DNA from: an uncultured Clostridia bacterium
GTDB taxonomy: Bacteria > Bacillota > Clostridia > TANB77 > CAG-508
Direction of reading: 5' to 3'
DNA: 10,180 nt
Assembly (NCBI GenBank): GCA_947624365.1
Contig: CANQJY010000038.1
Span: forward strand, 1-10,180
In this document: positions 1 to 6,691 of the stretch, one piece after another
Numbering within the stretch: the first letter of the stretch is position 1
Layout of the letters: the number at the start of each line of letters is the position of its first letter
Position numbers and translations under genes: made by a program
The notes under the pieces: model-generated
What the model saw: the letters and a program-made list of their open reading frames with translations, nothing else
Database searches by the model: none
Told to the model about the DNA's origin: nothing

Positions 1-9
1 ATGCTCTTA

Positions 10-97
10 TGGTGCAGATGGCCGGAATCGAACCGGCACGGTTTATTCAACCGCAGGATTTTAAGTCCTGTGCGTCTACCAATTCCGCCACATCTGC
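10..97 (-). tRNA. tRNA-Leu (anticodon UAA)
   Basis: On the minus strand this folds as a class II tRNA. The acceptor stem GCAGATG/CATCTGC (91-97 with 14-20) is followed by discriminator A and an encoded CCA (10-12). The anticodon stem CAGGA/TCCTG encloses the seven-base loop CTTAAAA, giving anticodon TAA, which reads UUA. A long variable arm (CGGTT...AACCG) and the T arm GCCGG-TTCGATT-CCGGC complete the Leu pattern. The length of 88 bases is normal for tRNA-Leu. It serves a codon heavily used in this AT-rich genome. It lies downstream of ddl on the same strand but has its own consensus promoter. Confidence 0.97.
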
Positions 98-143
98 AAA
101 TATAAACTTTGTCAATAGAATTGATATAATTACAACAATTATT

Positions 144-172
144 ATTATAATAGTTAAGGCACAGTTTGTCAA
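144..172 (-). promoter_or_regulatory. Sigma-A promoter of tRNA-Leu
   Basis: On the minus strand a perfect -35 TTGACA (167-172) is separated by 17 bases from a perfect -10 TATAAT (144-149). Transcription would start near 137, giving a leader of about 40 bases before the mature tRNA end at 97. Full consensus boxes are typical of stable RNA promoters. The promoter lies wholly in the 121-base gap between the ddl stop and the tRNA. Confidence 0.88.
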
Positions 173-218
173 TAACTTTTTGCGAAATTTTCAAAAAATT
201 CGAAAAAAACACTCAAAA

Positions 219-1265
219 TCATTCCAGGGCCAAAGAAATTAACTCATCTAGCAAATCAGAATAAGAAATACCAGAATATTTCCATAATTTAGGATACATA
301 CTAATTTCAGTAAAACCAGGAATAGTATTAATTTCATTAATATAAATATCTTCAGTTTTATCATTCACGAAAAAGTCAATTCTAGAAAAACCTTTTCCAT
401 CAATAGCCTTAAAAGCTTTCACAGCCAAATCTTGAACTTTTTTAGTCAAAGAAGAGCTAATATTAGCAGGAATAATTACCTTAGAATTAGAACTTTTATA
501 TTTTGCATCAAAACTATAAAAAGAATCTCCAGACAAAATTTCTCCAACACAAGAAGCTTTAACGACATCATTTCCTAATACAGCACATTCAATTTCTCTT
601 CCAACAATTTGTTCTTCAAGAAGAATTTTATTATCAAATTTAGAAGCATATATAATAGCATTTTTTAAAGACTCTTTAGATGAAACTTTACTAATTCCAA
701 CTGAAGAACCAGAATTTGAAGGCTTTACAAAAAGAGGATAATGCAAACTTTCAGCAATATTACAAATTTCATCTAAACTAACAATATTCTCTGAAAAATC
801 TTTATTAACCAGACTATAACACTTATCCATAACTTTTATATATAAATAGTTTGCTTGTTTTATATTAGATTTTTCAAATATAATTTTAGAATAAGCCTTA
901 TCCATAGCAATACTAGAAGCTAATATATGGCAACCAACATAAGGAATTTTCAATAACTCTAAAAGCCCCTGAATTGAGCCATCTTCACCATATAATCCAT
1001 GTAAAACAGGAAAAACAACATCTAAACTTTTTAAGAAAGAAATTAAATTTTCAATTTTAGAAATATTTGAAATTTTATCTCCAACTTGATACAAAACATT
1101 TTGATTTTCATAATGATACCATTCACCATTTTTATCTATATAAATTGGAAAAATATCATATTTATTTATATCTAAATTTAAAATAATAGATGTACCAGAA
1201 ACAATAGATACATCATGTTCTGTGGACATGCCACCAAAAATAACACCTAATTTAATTTTTTGCAA
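219..1265 (-). CDS. ddl: D-alanine--D-alanine ligase
   Basis: This ATP-grasp enzyme joins two D-alanines in the cytoplasm, and the dipeptide becomes the end of the peptidoglycan stem peptide. The N-terminus carries the family signature GVIFGGMSTEHDVS (residues 7-20). HGLYGEDGSIQG (89-100) follows, then the ATP-grasp core with VKPSNSGSSVG (180-190), the omega-loop segment FYSFDAKY (249-256) and the metal/substrate segment EINTIPGFTEISMYP (321-335). The omega loop looks like a D-Ala:D-Ala ligase and shows no VanA-type pattern, so D-lactate specificity is not expected. Length is 348 residues, within the family range. The start is TTG: an AAAAGGGG ribosome binding site ends 8 bases before it, and no upstream ATG fits the family N-terminus. 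The gene is divergent from the 6S RNA and reads toward tRNA-Leu. No clear intrinsic terminator was seen after it. Confidence 0.95.
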   Translation of the reverse strand: MQKIKLGVIFGGMSTEHDVSIVSGTSIILNLDINKYDIFPIYIDKNGEWYHYENQNVLYQVGDKISNISKIENLISFLKSLDVVFPVLHGLYGEDGSIQGLLELLKIPYVGCHILASSIAMDKAYSKIIFEKSNIKQANYLYIKVMDKCYSLVNKDFSENIVSLDEICNIAESLHYPLFVKPSNSGSSVGISKVSSKESLKNAIIYASKFDNKILLEEQIVGREIECAVLGNDVVKASCVGEILSGDSFYSFDAKYKSSNSKVIIPANISSSLTKKVQDLAVKAFKAIDGKGFSRIDFFVNDKTEDIYINEINTIPGFTEISMYPKLWKYSGISYSDLLDELISLALE

Positions 1266-1308
1266 TATAATTACCCCTTTTAAAGTCTATTACAAACATC
1301 ATAAAATT

Positions 1309-1337
1309 ATTCTAGCATAAATAAACAAAAAAATCAA
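1309..1337 (-). promoter_or_regulatory. Extended -10 promoter of ddl
   Basis: On the minus strand, -35 TTGATT (1332-1337) is followed after 17 bases by -10 TAGAAT (1309-1314), preceded by TATGC, which gives the extended -10 form TGnTAGAAT. Transcription would begin near 1302, leaving a leader of about 37 bases before the TTG start. The leader has no visible riboswitch or T-box structure. Confidence 0.7.
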
Positions 1338-1432
1338 ATTATAAAAAGCATGAGAAAATAAGAATAATATTGAAAAAGTAAGATAAAATAATATAAATAC
1401 TAAAAACAAGAAAAAAACAAAACAAAAAATGT

Positions 1433-1461
1433 TTGAAACAAATAAAAAGATATGCTAAAAT
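1433..1461 (+). promoter_or_regulatory. Extended -10 promoter of the 6S RNA
   Basis: -35 TTGAAA (1433-1438), a 17-base spacer ending in TATGC, and -10 TAAAAT (1456-1461) make a good extended -10 sigma-A promoter. The predicted start is near 1468, about 15 bases before the terminal stem of the 6S RNA, so a short 5' trimming step may occur. Its -10 block is almost the same as that of the divergent ddl promoter. Confidence 0.75.
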
Positions 1462-1480
1462 AAAAATAACTTAATAGAAA

Positions 1481-1683
1481 ATAAATTTCCCTGCATAGTG
1501 CGTGTAGACAGAATTTTTAGAACCAACAAATATAGAAGAGGGACCGATCTCGAAAATATGGCGTGCATGCTCACCGTTTGAATTGTGAGAAGCCCATGAG
1601 TATTTTGGTAGGTACCCACCTGTTTGAAGGAACAGGTCCTTAAAAATTCAAGACATCTTACGGCTAAGGCGGGGGATTTTTTT
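1481..1683 (+). ncRNA. ssrS: 6S RNA (SsrS family)
   Basis: 6S RNA binds sigma-A RNA polymerase by mimicking an open promoter and tunes transcription in slow growth. The about 200-base length is normal. The ends pair into a closing stem: TTTCCCTGC near 1486-1494 with GGCGGGGGA near 1668-1676. The core GCATGCTCAC...GTGAGAAGCC (about 1566-1604) matches, in sequence and folding, the GCATGCTC...GAGAAGCC element of the E. coli RNA as I recall it: CTCAC pairs with GTGAG inside an outer GGC/GCC stem. A perfect hairpin ACCTGTT-TGAAGG-AACAGGT follows on the 3' arm (about 1618-1637). The closing stem runs straight into seven T (1677-1683), so it may also act as the terminator. No protein reading is supported here. 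The main alternatives, a T-box leader or tmRNA, lack their signature motifs. A covariance-model search would fix the exact ends. Confidence 0.88.
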
Positions 1684-1702
1684 GTATTCTCACAAAAAAC
1701 TG

Positions 1703-1731
1703 TTGTCACATATAATTATCAATGATATAAT
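1703..1731 (+). promoter_or_regulatory. Sigma-A promoter of the prmC-whiA-hemW cluster
   Basis: -35 TTGTCA (1703-1708), a 17-base spacer and perfect -10 TATAAT (1726-1731), with TGA just before it, make a strong extended -10 promoter. The predicted start near 1738 gives a leader of only about 14 bases, just enough for the ribosome binding site. It begins 20 bases after the 6S RNA end, so prmC need not depend on 6S readthrough. Confidence 0.85.
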
Positions 1732-1751
1732 AGAAAAAAGTGAGGTATAAT

Positions 1752-2594
1752 ATGAAAATAAAAGAAGCAATAGAAAAAGGAACAATTGATTTAAAAGTAG
1801 AAAACATAGAAAGCCCAAAACTAAAAGCAAGAATGTTAATGCAATTCATCTTAAAAAAGCCAAGACAATATATCATTGTTAATGATATGCAAGAACTAGA
1901 AACTAAACAAGAAAAAGAATACTTTTTGGGAATTCAAAAACTAAAAAATAATATACCAATAGAGCATATCACAAATCAAAAAGAATTCATGAAACTTAAT
2001 TTTTTTGTTAATGAAGATGTTTTGATACCAAGGCAAGATACAGAAATATTAGTAGAAGAAGTAATTAATATTGCAAACAAAATTAATGCAAAAACAATAT
2101 TAGATTTATGTACAGGAAGTGGGGCAATAGCGGTATCACTTGCAAAATACATAAAAGAAAGCAAAATAACAGCTATAGATATTAGCCAAAACGCTATAGA
2201 AATATCAAGAAAAAATGCGATAAACAATCAAGTAGAAAATCAAATTAAATTGATAAAATCAGATTTATTCCAAAACATTACACCTCAAAAATTTGACATT
2301 ATTGTATCAAATCCTCCATATATAAAGAGAGATATAATTGAAAGGCTAGAAAAACAAGTGCAAAAAGAGCCTAAAATTGCTTTAGATGGAGGCTATGATG
2401 GACTAGATTTTTATAGAAAAATTATTAAGCAAAGTTACCAATATCTAAAATATAGGGGATATTTATGCTTAGAAATTGGTTATGATCAAAAAATAGATGT
2501 TATAGAATTATTAGAAAATGAAGAAAAATATAGTGAAATTTATTGCAAAAAAGATATGTATGGCAATGATCGAATTGTTGTTGCTAGATTATAA
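1752..2594 (+). CDS. prmC: Release factor glutamine methyltransferase PrmC
   Basis: PrmC methylates the glutamine of the GGQ motif in peptide release factors, using S-adenosylmethionine, and so improves translation termination. The 280 residues match the usual size. A helical N-terminal release-factor-binding domain (1-80) is followed by PRQDTE (93-98), the SAM-binding loop LDLCTGSGAIAVSLA (107-121) and the catalytic NPPY (187-190), all diagnostic of the family. A longer reading from a GTG at 1740 exists, but GTGAGG at 1740-1745 is itself the ribosome binding site for the ATG at 1752, so the shorter start is preferred. In many bacteria prmC follows prfA; here it heads a cluster with whiA, whose ribosome binding site overlaps the prmC stop codon. 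Confidence 0.95.
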   Translation: MKIKEAIEKGTIDLKVENIESPKLKARMLMQFILKKPRQYIIVNDMQELETKQEKEYFLGIQKLKNNIPIEHITNQKEFMKLNFFVNEDVLIPRQDTEILVEEVINIANKINAKTILDLCTGSGAIAVSLAKYIKESKITAIDISQNAIEISRKNAINNQVENQIKLIKSDLFQNITPQKFDIIVSNPPYIKRDIIERLEKQVQKEPKIALDGGYDGLDFYRKIIKQSYQYLKYRGYLCLEIGYDQKIDVIELLENEEKYSEIYCKKDMYGNDRIVVARL

Positions 2595-2603
2595 GGAGGA
2601 AGT

Positions 2604-3455
2604 ATGTCATTTTCATCAGATATTAAAGAAGAATTAAGTACATGCAATACATTAGCAGATAAAACACAGGTCAAATGTGAATTAATAGGATATCTGCTTA
2701 CAAACAATGCTAGTTTGATAAATGGAAAAGTATTACGTTATGCAACAGAGAGTGAATATAATATTAATCGATTTTCAAAGTTATTATCAAATCTAAAAAT
2801 CAATCATCAAATTACAATAGAGGGAAATACATTTGTAATAACACTAAAAATTAAAGAAATACCATTTACAATAACAATGCAAGAATTAGAAAATAAGACA
2901 GAAAATAAAAAAAGTATGATAAGAGGAGCTTTTTTAGGATCTGGTTCTATGAATAACCCAGAAAACAACTATCATTTAGAGTTTGGCTTTTCAGACAAAC
3001 AAATTAGAGATGAGGTACAAAAAATTCTAAAAGAAGATTTTGATATTCATACAAAACGATTAGATATGAAAAATAAAAAATCAATTTATATAAAAGACGG
3101 AGAAGAAATTTCTAGATTATTGGCATTAATGGGAGCAAGCAGAGGGATGTTAAAATTTGAAGATATTCGTGTACAAAAAGATATGAGAAGTAAAGTAAAC
3201 AGATTAGTAAATTGTGAAACAGCGAATTTAAACAAAACTATAAACGCTTCTATCGAACAAATAGAAGCTATACAAAAATTGCAAAAAGAAAAAAAATTCA
3301 ACAAATTAGATGATAATTTAAAAGAAATTGCCATATTACGCTTAGAAAATCCAGACATGTCATTAATAGAATTAGGTAAAAAATTGAAAAATCCTATAGG
3401 TAAGTCAGGAGTGAATTATCGCCTAAAAAAGATAATTGATATAGCTAAATCATAG
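2604..3455 (+). CDS. whiA: DNA-binding regulator WhiA
   Basis: WhiA is a conserved Gram-positive DNA-binding protein, tied to sporulation septation in Streptomyces and to division and chromosome segregation in Firmicutes. The 283-residue protein has an N-terminal domain, a LAGLIDADG-like domain containing RGAFLGSGSM (107-116), and the strongly conserved linker around KDMRSKVNRLVNCETANLNK (182-201). The C-terminal helix-turn-helix (about 253-280) includes LIELGKKL and GVNYRLKKI. The LAGLIDADG-like part has no known nuclease activity in WhiA. ATG follows AAGGAGGA with ideal spacing, and the ribosome binding site begins on the last base of prmC. The gene usually stands after rapZ and glmR (yvcK); neither is present here, and the neighbours are prmC and hemW instead. 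Confidence 0.96.
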   Translation: MSFSSDIKEELSTCNTLADKTQVKCELIGYLLTNNASLINGKVLRYATESEYNINRFSKLLSNLKINHQITIEGNTFVITLKIKEIPFTITMQELENKTENKKSMIRGAFLGSGSMNNPENNYHLEFGFSDKQIRDEVQKILKEDFDIHTKRLDMKNKKSIYIKDGEEISRLLALMGASRGMLKFEDIRVQKDMRSKVNRLVNCETANLNKTINASIEQIEAIQKLQKEKKFNKLDDNLKEIAILRLENPDMSLIELGKKLKNPIGKSGVNYRLKKIIDIAKS

Positions 3456-3467
3456 GAAGGAAGAAAA

Positions 3468-4607
3468 ATGTCAAAACCAGAACTAGGAATTTATGTACAT
3501 ATACCATTTTGCAAACAAAAATGTTTATATTGTGATTTTATTTCTTTTTCTAATAAACAAGAAAAGTATGAAAAATATATACAAAAATTATTAAAAGAAA
3601 TAGAGAATGAAGAACAATTATTGTTAACATATCAAATAACTACAATTTATATTGGTGGAGGTACACCATCAATAATAGATAGTAAATATATTGAACAAAT
3701 AATGCAAACAATAAAAAGAGTAGCTAAATTAAAAACTTTAGAAAATATAGAAATAACAATTGAAGTAAATCCAGGGACAATTACAAAACAAAAATTAGAA
3801 GCATATAAAAATTGTGGAATTAACAGATTAAGTATAGGATTACAAACAACAAATGATATTTTATTAAAAAAGATAGGAAGAATACATTCATATACAGAAT
3901 TTTTGGATACATATAAAATAGCAAGAAACATAGGATTTGAAAATATTAATGTAGATTTAATGATAGGATTACCAAATCAAACAATAGAAAACATTAAAGA
4001 AAGTGTAGAAGAAATAATAAAATTAAAACCAGAACATATTTCTGTTTATTCATTAATATTAGAAGAAAACACACCTATGGAAAGAATGGTTGAAGATAAA
4101 AAGCTCATTTTACCAACAGATGAAGAAGAAAGGACACAATATCATTATGTAAAAAATATTTTAGAACTACAAGGATATAAGCATTATGAAATATCTAATT
4201 TTGCATTGCCATATAAACAGTCAAAACATAATATGAATTGTTGGAAGCAAAAAGAATATATTGGTTTTGGAGTTGCATCACATTCATATATTAATAAAAA
4301 AAGATATTCTAACACAGAAAATTTAGACGAATATATACAAAAAGATATAAAACAAATAAGAACTATTCATGAAATACAAGATATAGAAGCACAAGAAAAA
4401 GAATATATGATGTTAGGCTTAAGGACAATAGAAGGAATACAAATTTCAAAATTCAAAGAAAAGTTTGGAAAAAATCCATTATTTCTATTTCAAAAAGAAA
4501 TTAAAAAACTGGTAGAACAAGGATTACTAGAAGTAGACTTAGATAGAATTTTTTTAACATTAAAAGGATTAGATTTAGCCAATATAGTCTGGGAAGAGTT
4601 TGTGTAG
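3468..4607 (+). CDS. hemW: Radical SAM heme chaperone HemW
   Basis: HemW is a cytoplasmic radical-SAM protein of the HemN-like family that binds heme and hands it to client proteins; older annotations call it oxygen-independent coproporphyrinogen oxidase. The 379 residues fit HemW. The N-terminal HIPFC-KQKCLYCDF supplies C15, C19 and C22 for the iron-sulfur cluster in CX3CX2C spacing. It lacks the further cysteine of true HemN (CxC), which favours HemW. GGGTPS (63-68), EVNPGT (99-104) and NRLSIGLQT are further family motifs. The C-terminal part holds the HemN C-terminal domain. The start ATG follows GGAAGG by 7 bases, 12 bases after the whiA stop. In many Firmicutes hemW precedes hrcA and the chaperone operon; here an acyltransferase gene follows 11 bases later. 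Confidence 0.94.
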   Translation: MSKPELGIYVHIPFCKQKCLYCDFISFSNKQEKYEKYIQKLLKEIENEEQLLLTYQITTIYIGGGTPSIIDSKYIEQIMQTIKRVAKLKTLENIEITIEVNPGTITKQKLEAYKNCGINRLSIGLQTTNDILLKKIGRIHSYTEFLDTYKIARNIGFENINVDLMIGLPNQTIENIKESVEEIIKLKPEHISVYSLILEENTPMERMVEDKKLILPTDEEERTQYHYVKNILELQGYKHYEISNFALPYKQSKHNMNCWKQKEYIGFGVASHSYINKKRYSNTENLDEYIQKDIKQIRTIHEIQDIEAQEKEYMMLGLRTIEGIQISKFKEKFGKNPLFLFQKEIKKLVEQGLLEVDLDRIFLTLKGLDLANIVWEEFV

Positions 4608-4618
4608 AGGAGTAAAAA

Positions 4619-5887
4619 GTGAGAGATAAAAAAGTAAGAACATTAGAATGGCGAAAATTAGATAATTCAGCGAAAATATTTCCCATATCAGCGGGGAAAA
4701 AATATAGTACAGTTTTTCGTGTATCTGCAATTTTAAAAGAACAGATAGATCCATGCATATTGGAAAAGGCGGTTAAAATAGCTTTAGAGAAGTATAAATC
4801 ATTTCGTGTAAAAATGAAAAATGGTTTTTTTTGGAACTATTTAGAATATAATCCAAAAGATATTATAGTTGAACCAGAAAGAGATTATCCATGCAGATAT
4901 ATTAATCCCAAAACAAATAATCAGTATTTATTCAAAATAACGTATTTTGAGAAGAAAATAAATATAGATATTTTTCATTCATTAACTGATGGCAATAGTG
5001 GAGTGCAATTTTTTAAAGAAATTGTTTATAGTTATATAGAAATGGCACATCCAGAGGAGTTTCAAGAAGAATTAAGAACATATAGAAAAGTAAATTATAC
5101 AATTGAAGATAGCTATATTAAAAATTTTGATAAAAAAGCAAAGAATAACAATTCAGGCAAAAAGGCTTATTTATTAAGAGGCGGAAAGTTGAAATTAGGA
5201 GCGGTCTCAGCGATTCATCAAATTATAGATTTACAACAATTAAAAGAAGAAGTAAAAAAGCAGGATTGTACAATCACTCAATATATAACGGCACTTTTGA
5301 TATATAGTATTTATAAAAACAATTTTGTAAACCCAAAGAAAAGACCAATTAAAATTTGTATACCAGTAAATTTAAAAAAATATTTTCAATCAGATACAAT
5401 AACAAATTTCTTTTCATATATAACAGTTGAAGCCGAGATGGAAAAAGATAAGTTAGATACATTTGAAAAGATACTAGAATTTGTAAAAAAAGATTTTGAA
5501 AAACGATTAACACCAGAGGAAGTTAAGAAAACTATGTCTGCCAATGTACGATTAGGCATAAATCCATTTATTAAAGCAATACCATTAGCTATAAAAAAAC
5601 CAATTGTAAGATTAAGCTATTTGGAAATCAGAAAGTATACAACAATGACATTTTCTAATATTGGAAGAATAGGAATTATTGGAAAATACAAGCAATACAT
5701 AGAAAATTTCTTAATGCTAATAGCACCAGAATCTGTAGAAAAAATAAAATGTTCGGCATGCTCATATGAAAATAATTTTGTTTTAACGTTTACGTCAATA
5801 TTAAATAATACAAATATTGAACAAACATGTTATCAATTTTTGCAAGATAAAGGAATTAGTGTCAAAATTGAAAGTAATACGCAGTAA
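4619..5887 (+). CDS. Alcohol-acetyltransferase-like acyltransferase (condensation fold)
   Basis: This resembles the clostridial family annotated as alcohol acetyltransferase, in the superfamily of CoA-dependent acyltransferases and condensation domains. These cytoplasmic enzymes move an acyl group from a thioester to a hydroxyl or amine. The key catalytic signature HxxxDG is present as HSLTDG (residues 120-125). The N-terminal motif KLDNSAKIFP (13-22), the segment SFRVKMKNGFFWNYLE (61-76) and the later TFSNIGRIG also fit the family as I recall it. Length is 422 residues. It starts with GTG: GAGGAG overlaps the hemW stop and lies 6 bases before it, and no ATG fits. It is spaced as the last gene of the prmC cluster, but its function points to the acyl genes downstream. 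The acyl donor and acceptor are unknown. A surface or lipid ester and a secondary metabolite are both possible. Confidence 0.78.
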   Translation: MRDKKVRTLEWRKLDNSAKIFPISAGKKYSTVFRVSAILKEQIDPCILEKAVKIALEKYKSFRVKMKNGFFWNYLEYNPKDIIVEPERDYPCRYINPKTNNQYLFKITYFEKKINIDIFHSLTDGNSGVQFFKEIVYSYIEMAHPEEFQEELRTYRKVNYTIEDSYIKNFDKKAKNNNSGKKAYLLRGGKLKLGAVSAIHQIIDLQQLKEEVKKQDCTITQYITALLIYSIYKNNFVNPKKRPIKICIPVNLKKYFQSDTITNFFSYITVEAEMEKDKLDTFEKILEFVKKDFEKRLTPEEVKKTMSANVRLGINPFIKAIPLAIKKPIVRLSYLEIRKYTTMTFSNIGRIGIIGKYKQYIENFLMLIAPESVEKIKCSACSYENNFVLTFTSILNNTNIEQTCYQFLQDKGISVKIESNTQ

Positions 5888-5898
5888 ATTTTGTGCGT

Positions 5899-6006
5899 TT
5901 TGTCCATTTTGGGACGGTCCTTTTTTGGACATTTTGCTCATTTTTGATACATATTTATCAATCAAATATAAAATGTCCAAAAAAGGACCGTCCCAAAATG
6001 GACAAA
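5899..6006. repeat. 108-base nested palindrome, REP- or MITE-like
   Basis: Two arms of 37 bases (5899-5935 and 5970-6006) are perfect reverse complements, separated by 34 bases. Each arm is itself an imperfect palindrome: outer TGTCCA/TGGACA surround a central GGACGGTCC. The spacer also has a dyad, TTGATA-CATATT-TATCAA (5944-5961). The arms are richer in GC than the flanks, and the element fills nearly the whole gap between the acyltransferase stop (5887) and the next ribosome binding site (6012). GGGACGGTCC-type palindromes recall the scattered REP-like elements of Firmicutes that are thought to be moved by REP-associated transposases, but no transposase is in the window. In RNA it would form a very stable hairpin. 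It has no T-tract at its end, so it is not a standard terminator. Confidence 0.9.
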
Positions 6007-6023
6007 TGAACAAGGAGGTAAAA

Positions 6024-6587
6024 ATGTTATATCCACAAAACTTAAATCCATACAAAAGTAATTTTGGTATCAAAATTGCAATAGGTATATCAATTATAAT
6101 TGCTTTTATACTAGTTTTAATCAATCGATTGACAACCCCAGATATACATTGGGCTGGATTAGCAAATGCAGGTATTATATATATATGGGTAACAGTTATT
6201 TATTCAATAAGTAAAAACACCAATATTGCTATGCATGTACTTATCCAAGCTATTGCAATATCAATATTAAGCATATACATAGATTACAAAACAGGATTTA
6301 AGCAGTGGTCAATAAATATTTCAATTCCCATTATTATAATGATAGCAAATGTAACAATGTTTATTTTAACAATTATAAGTCATAAAAAATATATAAGATA
6401 TGCAATATGTCAATTAGCTATTTGTGTGTTTAGCTGTATACCGTTTTATTTCATGTATGAACATTTAATTGCAAATAAAATATTAAGTATAATAGCAATT
6501 GCAATTTCTTTTATTAATTTTTTATTAACAATATGTTTATGTGCAAAAGATATGAAGGATGCAATTATTAGAAATTTTCATACTTAA
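6024..6587 (+). CDS. Six-helix membrane protein, DUF6320-like
   Basis: The 187-residue protein is mostly hydrophobic, with about six predicted membrane helices (roughly 16-34, 42-61, 68-87, 98-118, 124-144 and 151-172) and a basic C-terminal tail ending in RNFHT. The block IDYKTGFKQWSINISIPIII and the tail resemble the DUF6320 family, which I recall as often next to alcohol-acetyltransferase-like genes in Clostridia. Members I recall begin with a zinc ribbon (two CxxC pairs); this one starts directly before the first helix and has none. The ATG at 6024 follows AAGGAGGT (6012-6019), so the short form is the real start. An open frame continues upstream through the palindrome but has no ribosome binding site and lies in repeat sequence. 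Function is unknown; a membrane partner for the acyltransferase is an inference from position. Confidence 0.75.
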   Translation: MLYPQNLNPYKSNFGIKIAIGISIIIAFILVLINRLTTPDIHWAGLANAGIIYIWVTVIYSISKNTNIAMHVLIQAIAISILSIYIDYKTGFKQWSINISIPIIIMIANVTMFILTIISHKKYIRYAICQLAICVFSCIPFYFMYEHLIANKILSIIAIAISFINFLLTICLCAKDMKDAIIRNFHT

Positions 6588-6606
6588 AACATGGTAAAGA
6601 AAAAAC

Positions 6607-6621
6607 TGAACGCTCTGTACA
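6607..6621. promoter_or_regulatory. Possible TetR operator
   Basis: TGAAC-GCTCT-GTACA is an interrupted dyad with 4 of 5 positions matching in each half. It lies 16 bases upstream of the -35 box of tetR. TetR proteins usually bind such dyads near their own promoter, so this is a reasonable site, but short dyads arise easily by chance. Confidence 0.3.
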
Positions 6622-6637
6622 AAATAACATAAAAACA

Positions 6638-6666
6638 TTGCAATTATATATAATTATATATATAAT
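6638..6666 (+). promoter_or_regulatory. Sigma-A promoter of tetR and the acyl-CoA synthetase gene
   Basis: -35 TTGCAA (6638-6643), a 17-base spacer and perfect -10 TATAAT (6661-6666) lie 25 bases before the tetR start. The spacer is an alternating AT tract. AACATT (6634-6639) and AATGTT (6664-6669) form an inverted pair that brackets the promoter, a placement that would suit repression by the TetR product. The pairing between these two ends is weak. Confidence 0.72.
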
Positions 6667-6691
6667 GTTAAAAATGAAGGATGGATAAGAT

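Noticed and set aside
181..218. Terminator after ddl from the CGAA...TTCG dyad
   Set aside because: The stem is weak and almost wholly A and T with mismatches, so termination is not supported.
9..242. Plus-strand open frame at the left edge
   Set aside because: It overlaps the full tRNA-Leu, its promoter and the 3' end of ddl, and has no ribosome binding site.
219..1265. Vancomycin-resistance-type ligase
   Set aside because: The omega-loop segment FYSFDAKY fits ordinary D-Ala:D-Ala ligases, and no vanH, vanX or regulator genes are nearby.
1481..1683. T-box leader or riboswitch for prmC
   Set aside because: No T-box sequence or specifier loop is seen, the RNA ends in a T-tract before the prmC promoter, and the fold matches 6S RNA.
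1455..1709. Minus-strand open frame across the 6S RNA region
   Set aside because: It is antisense to a structured RNA, its composition is not protein-like for this genome and no start signal is present.
1740..1751. Upstream GTG start for prmC
   Set aside because: This GTG is part of the GTGAGG ribosome binding site for the ATG at 1752, and the predicted promoter would start transcription at about the same base.
5801..6124. Minus-strand open frame through the palindrome, and the longer plus-strand frame from 5817
   Set aside because: Both exist because the inverted arms lack stops. The repeat gives the same peptide on both strands, and the plus gene has a strong ribosome binding site only before 6024.
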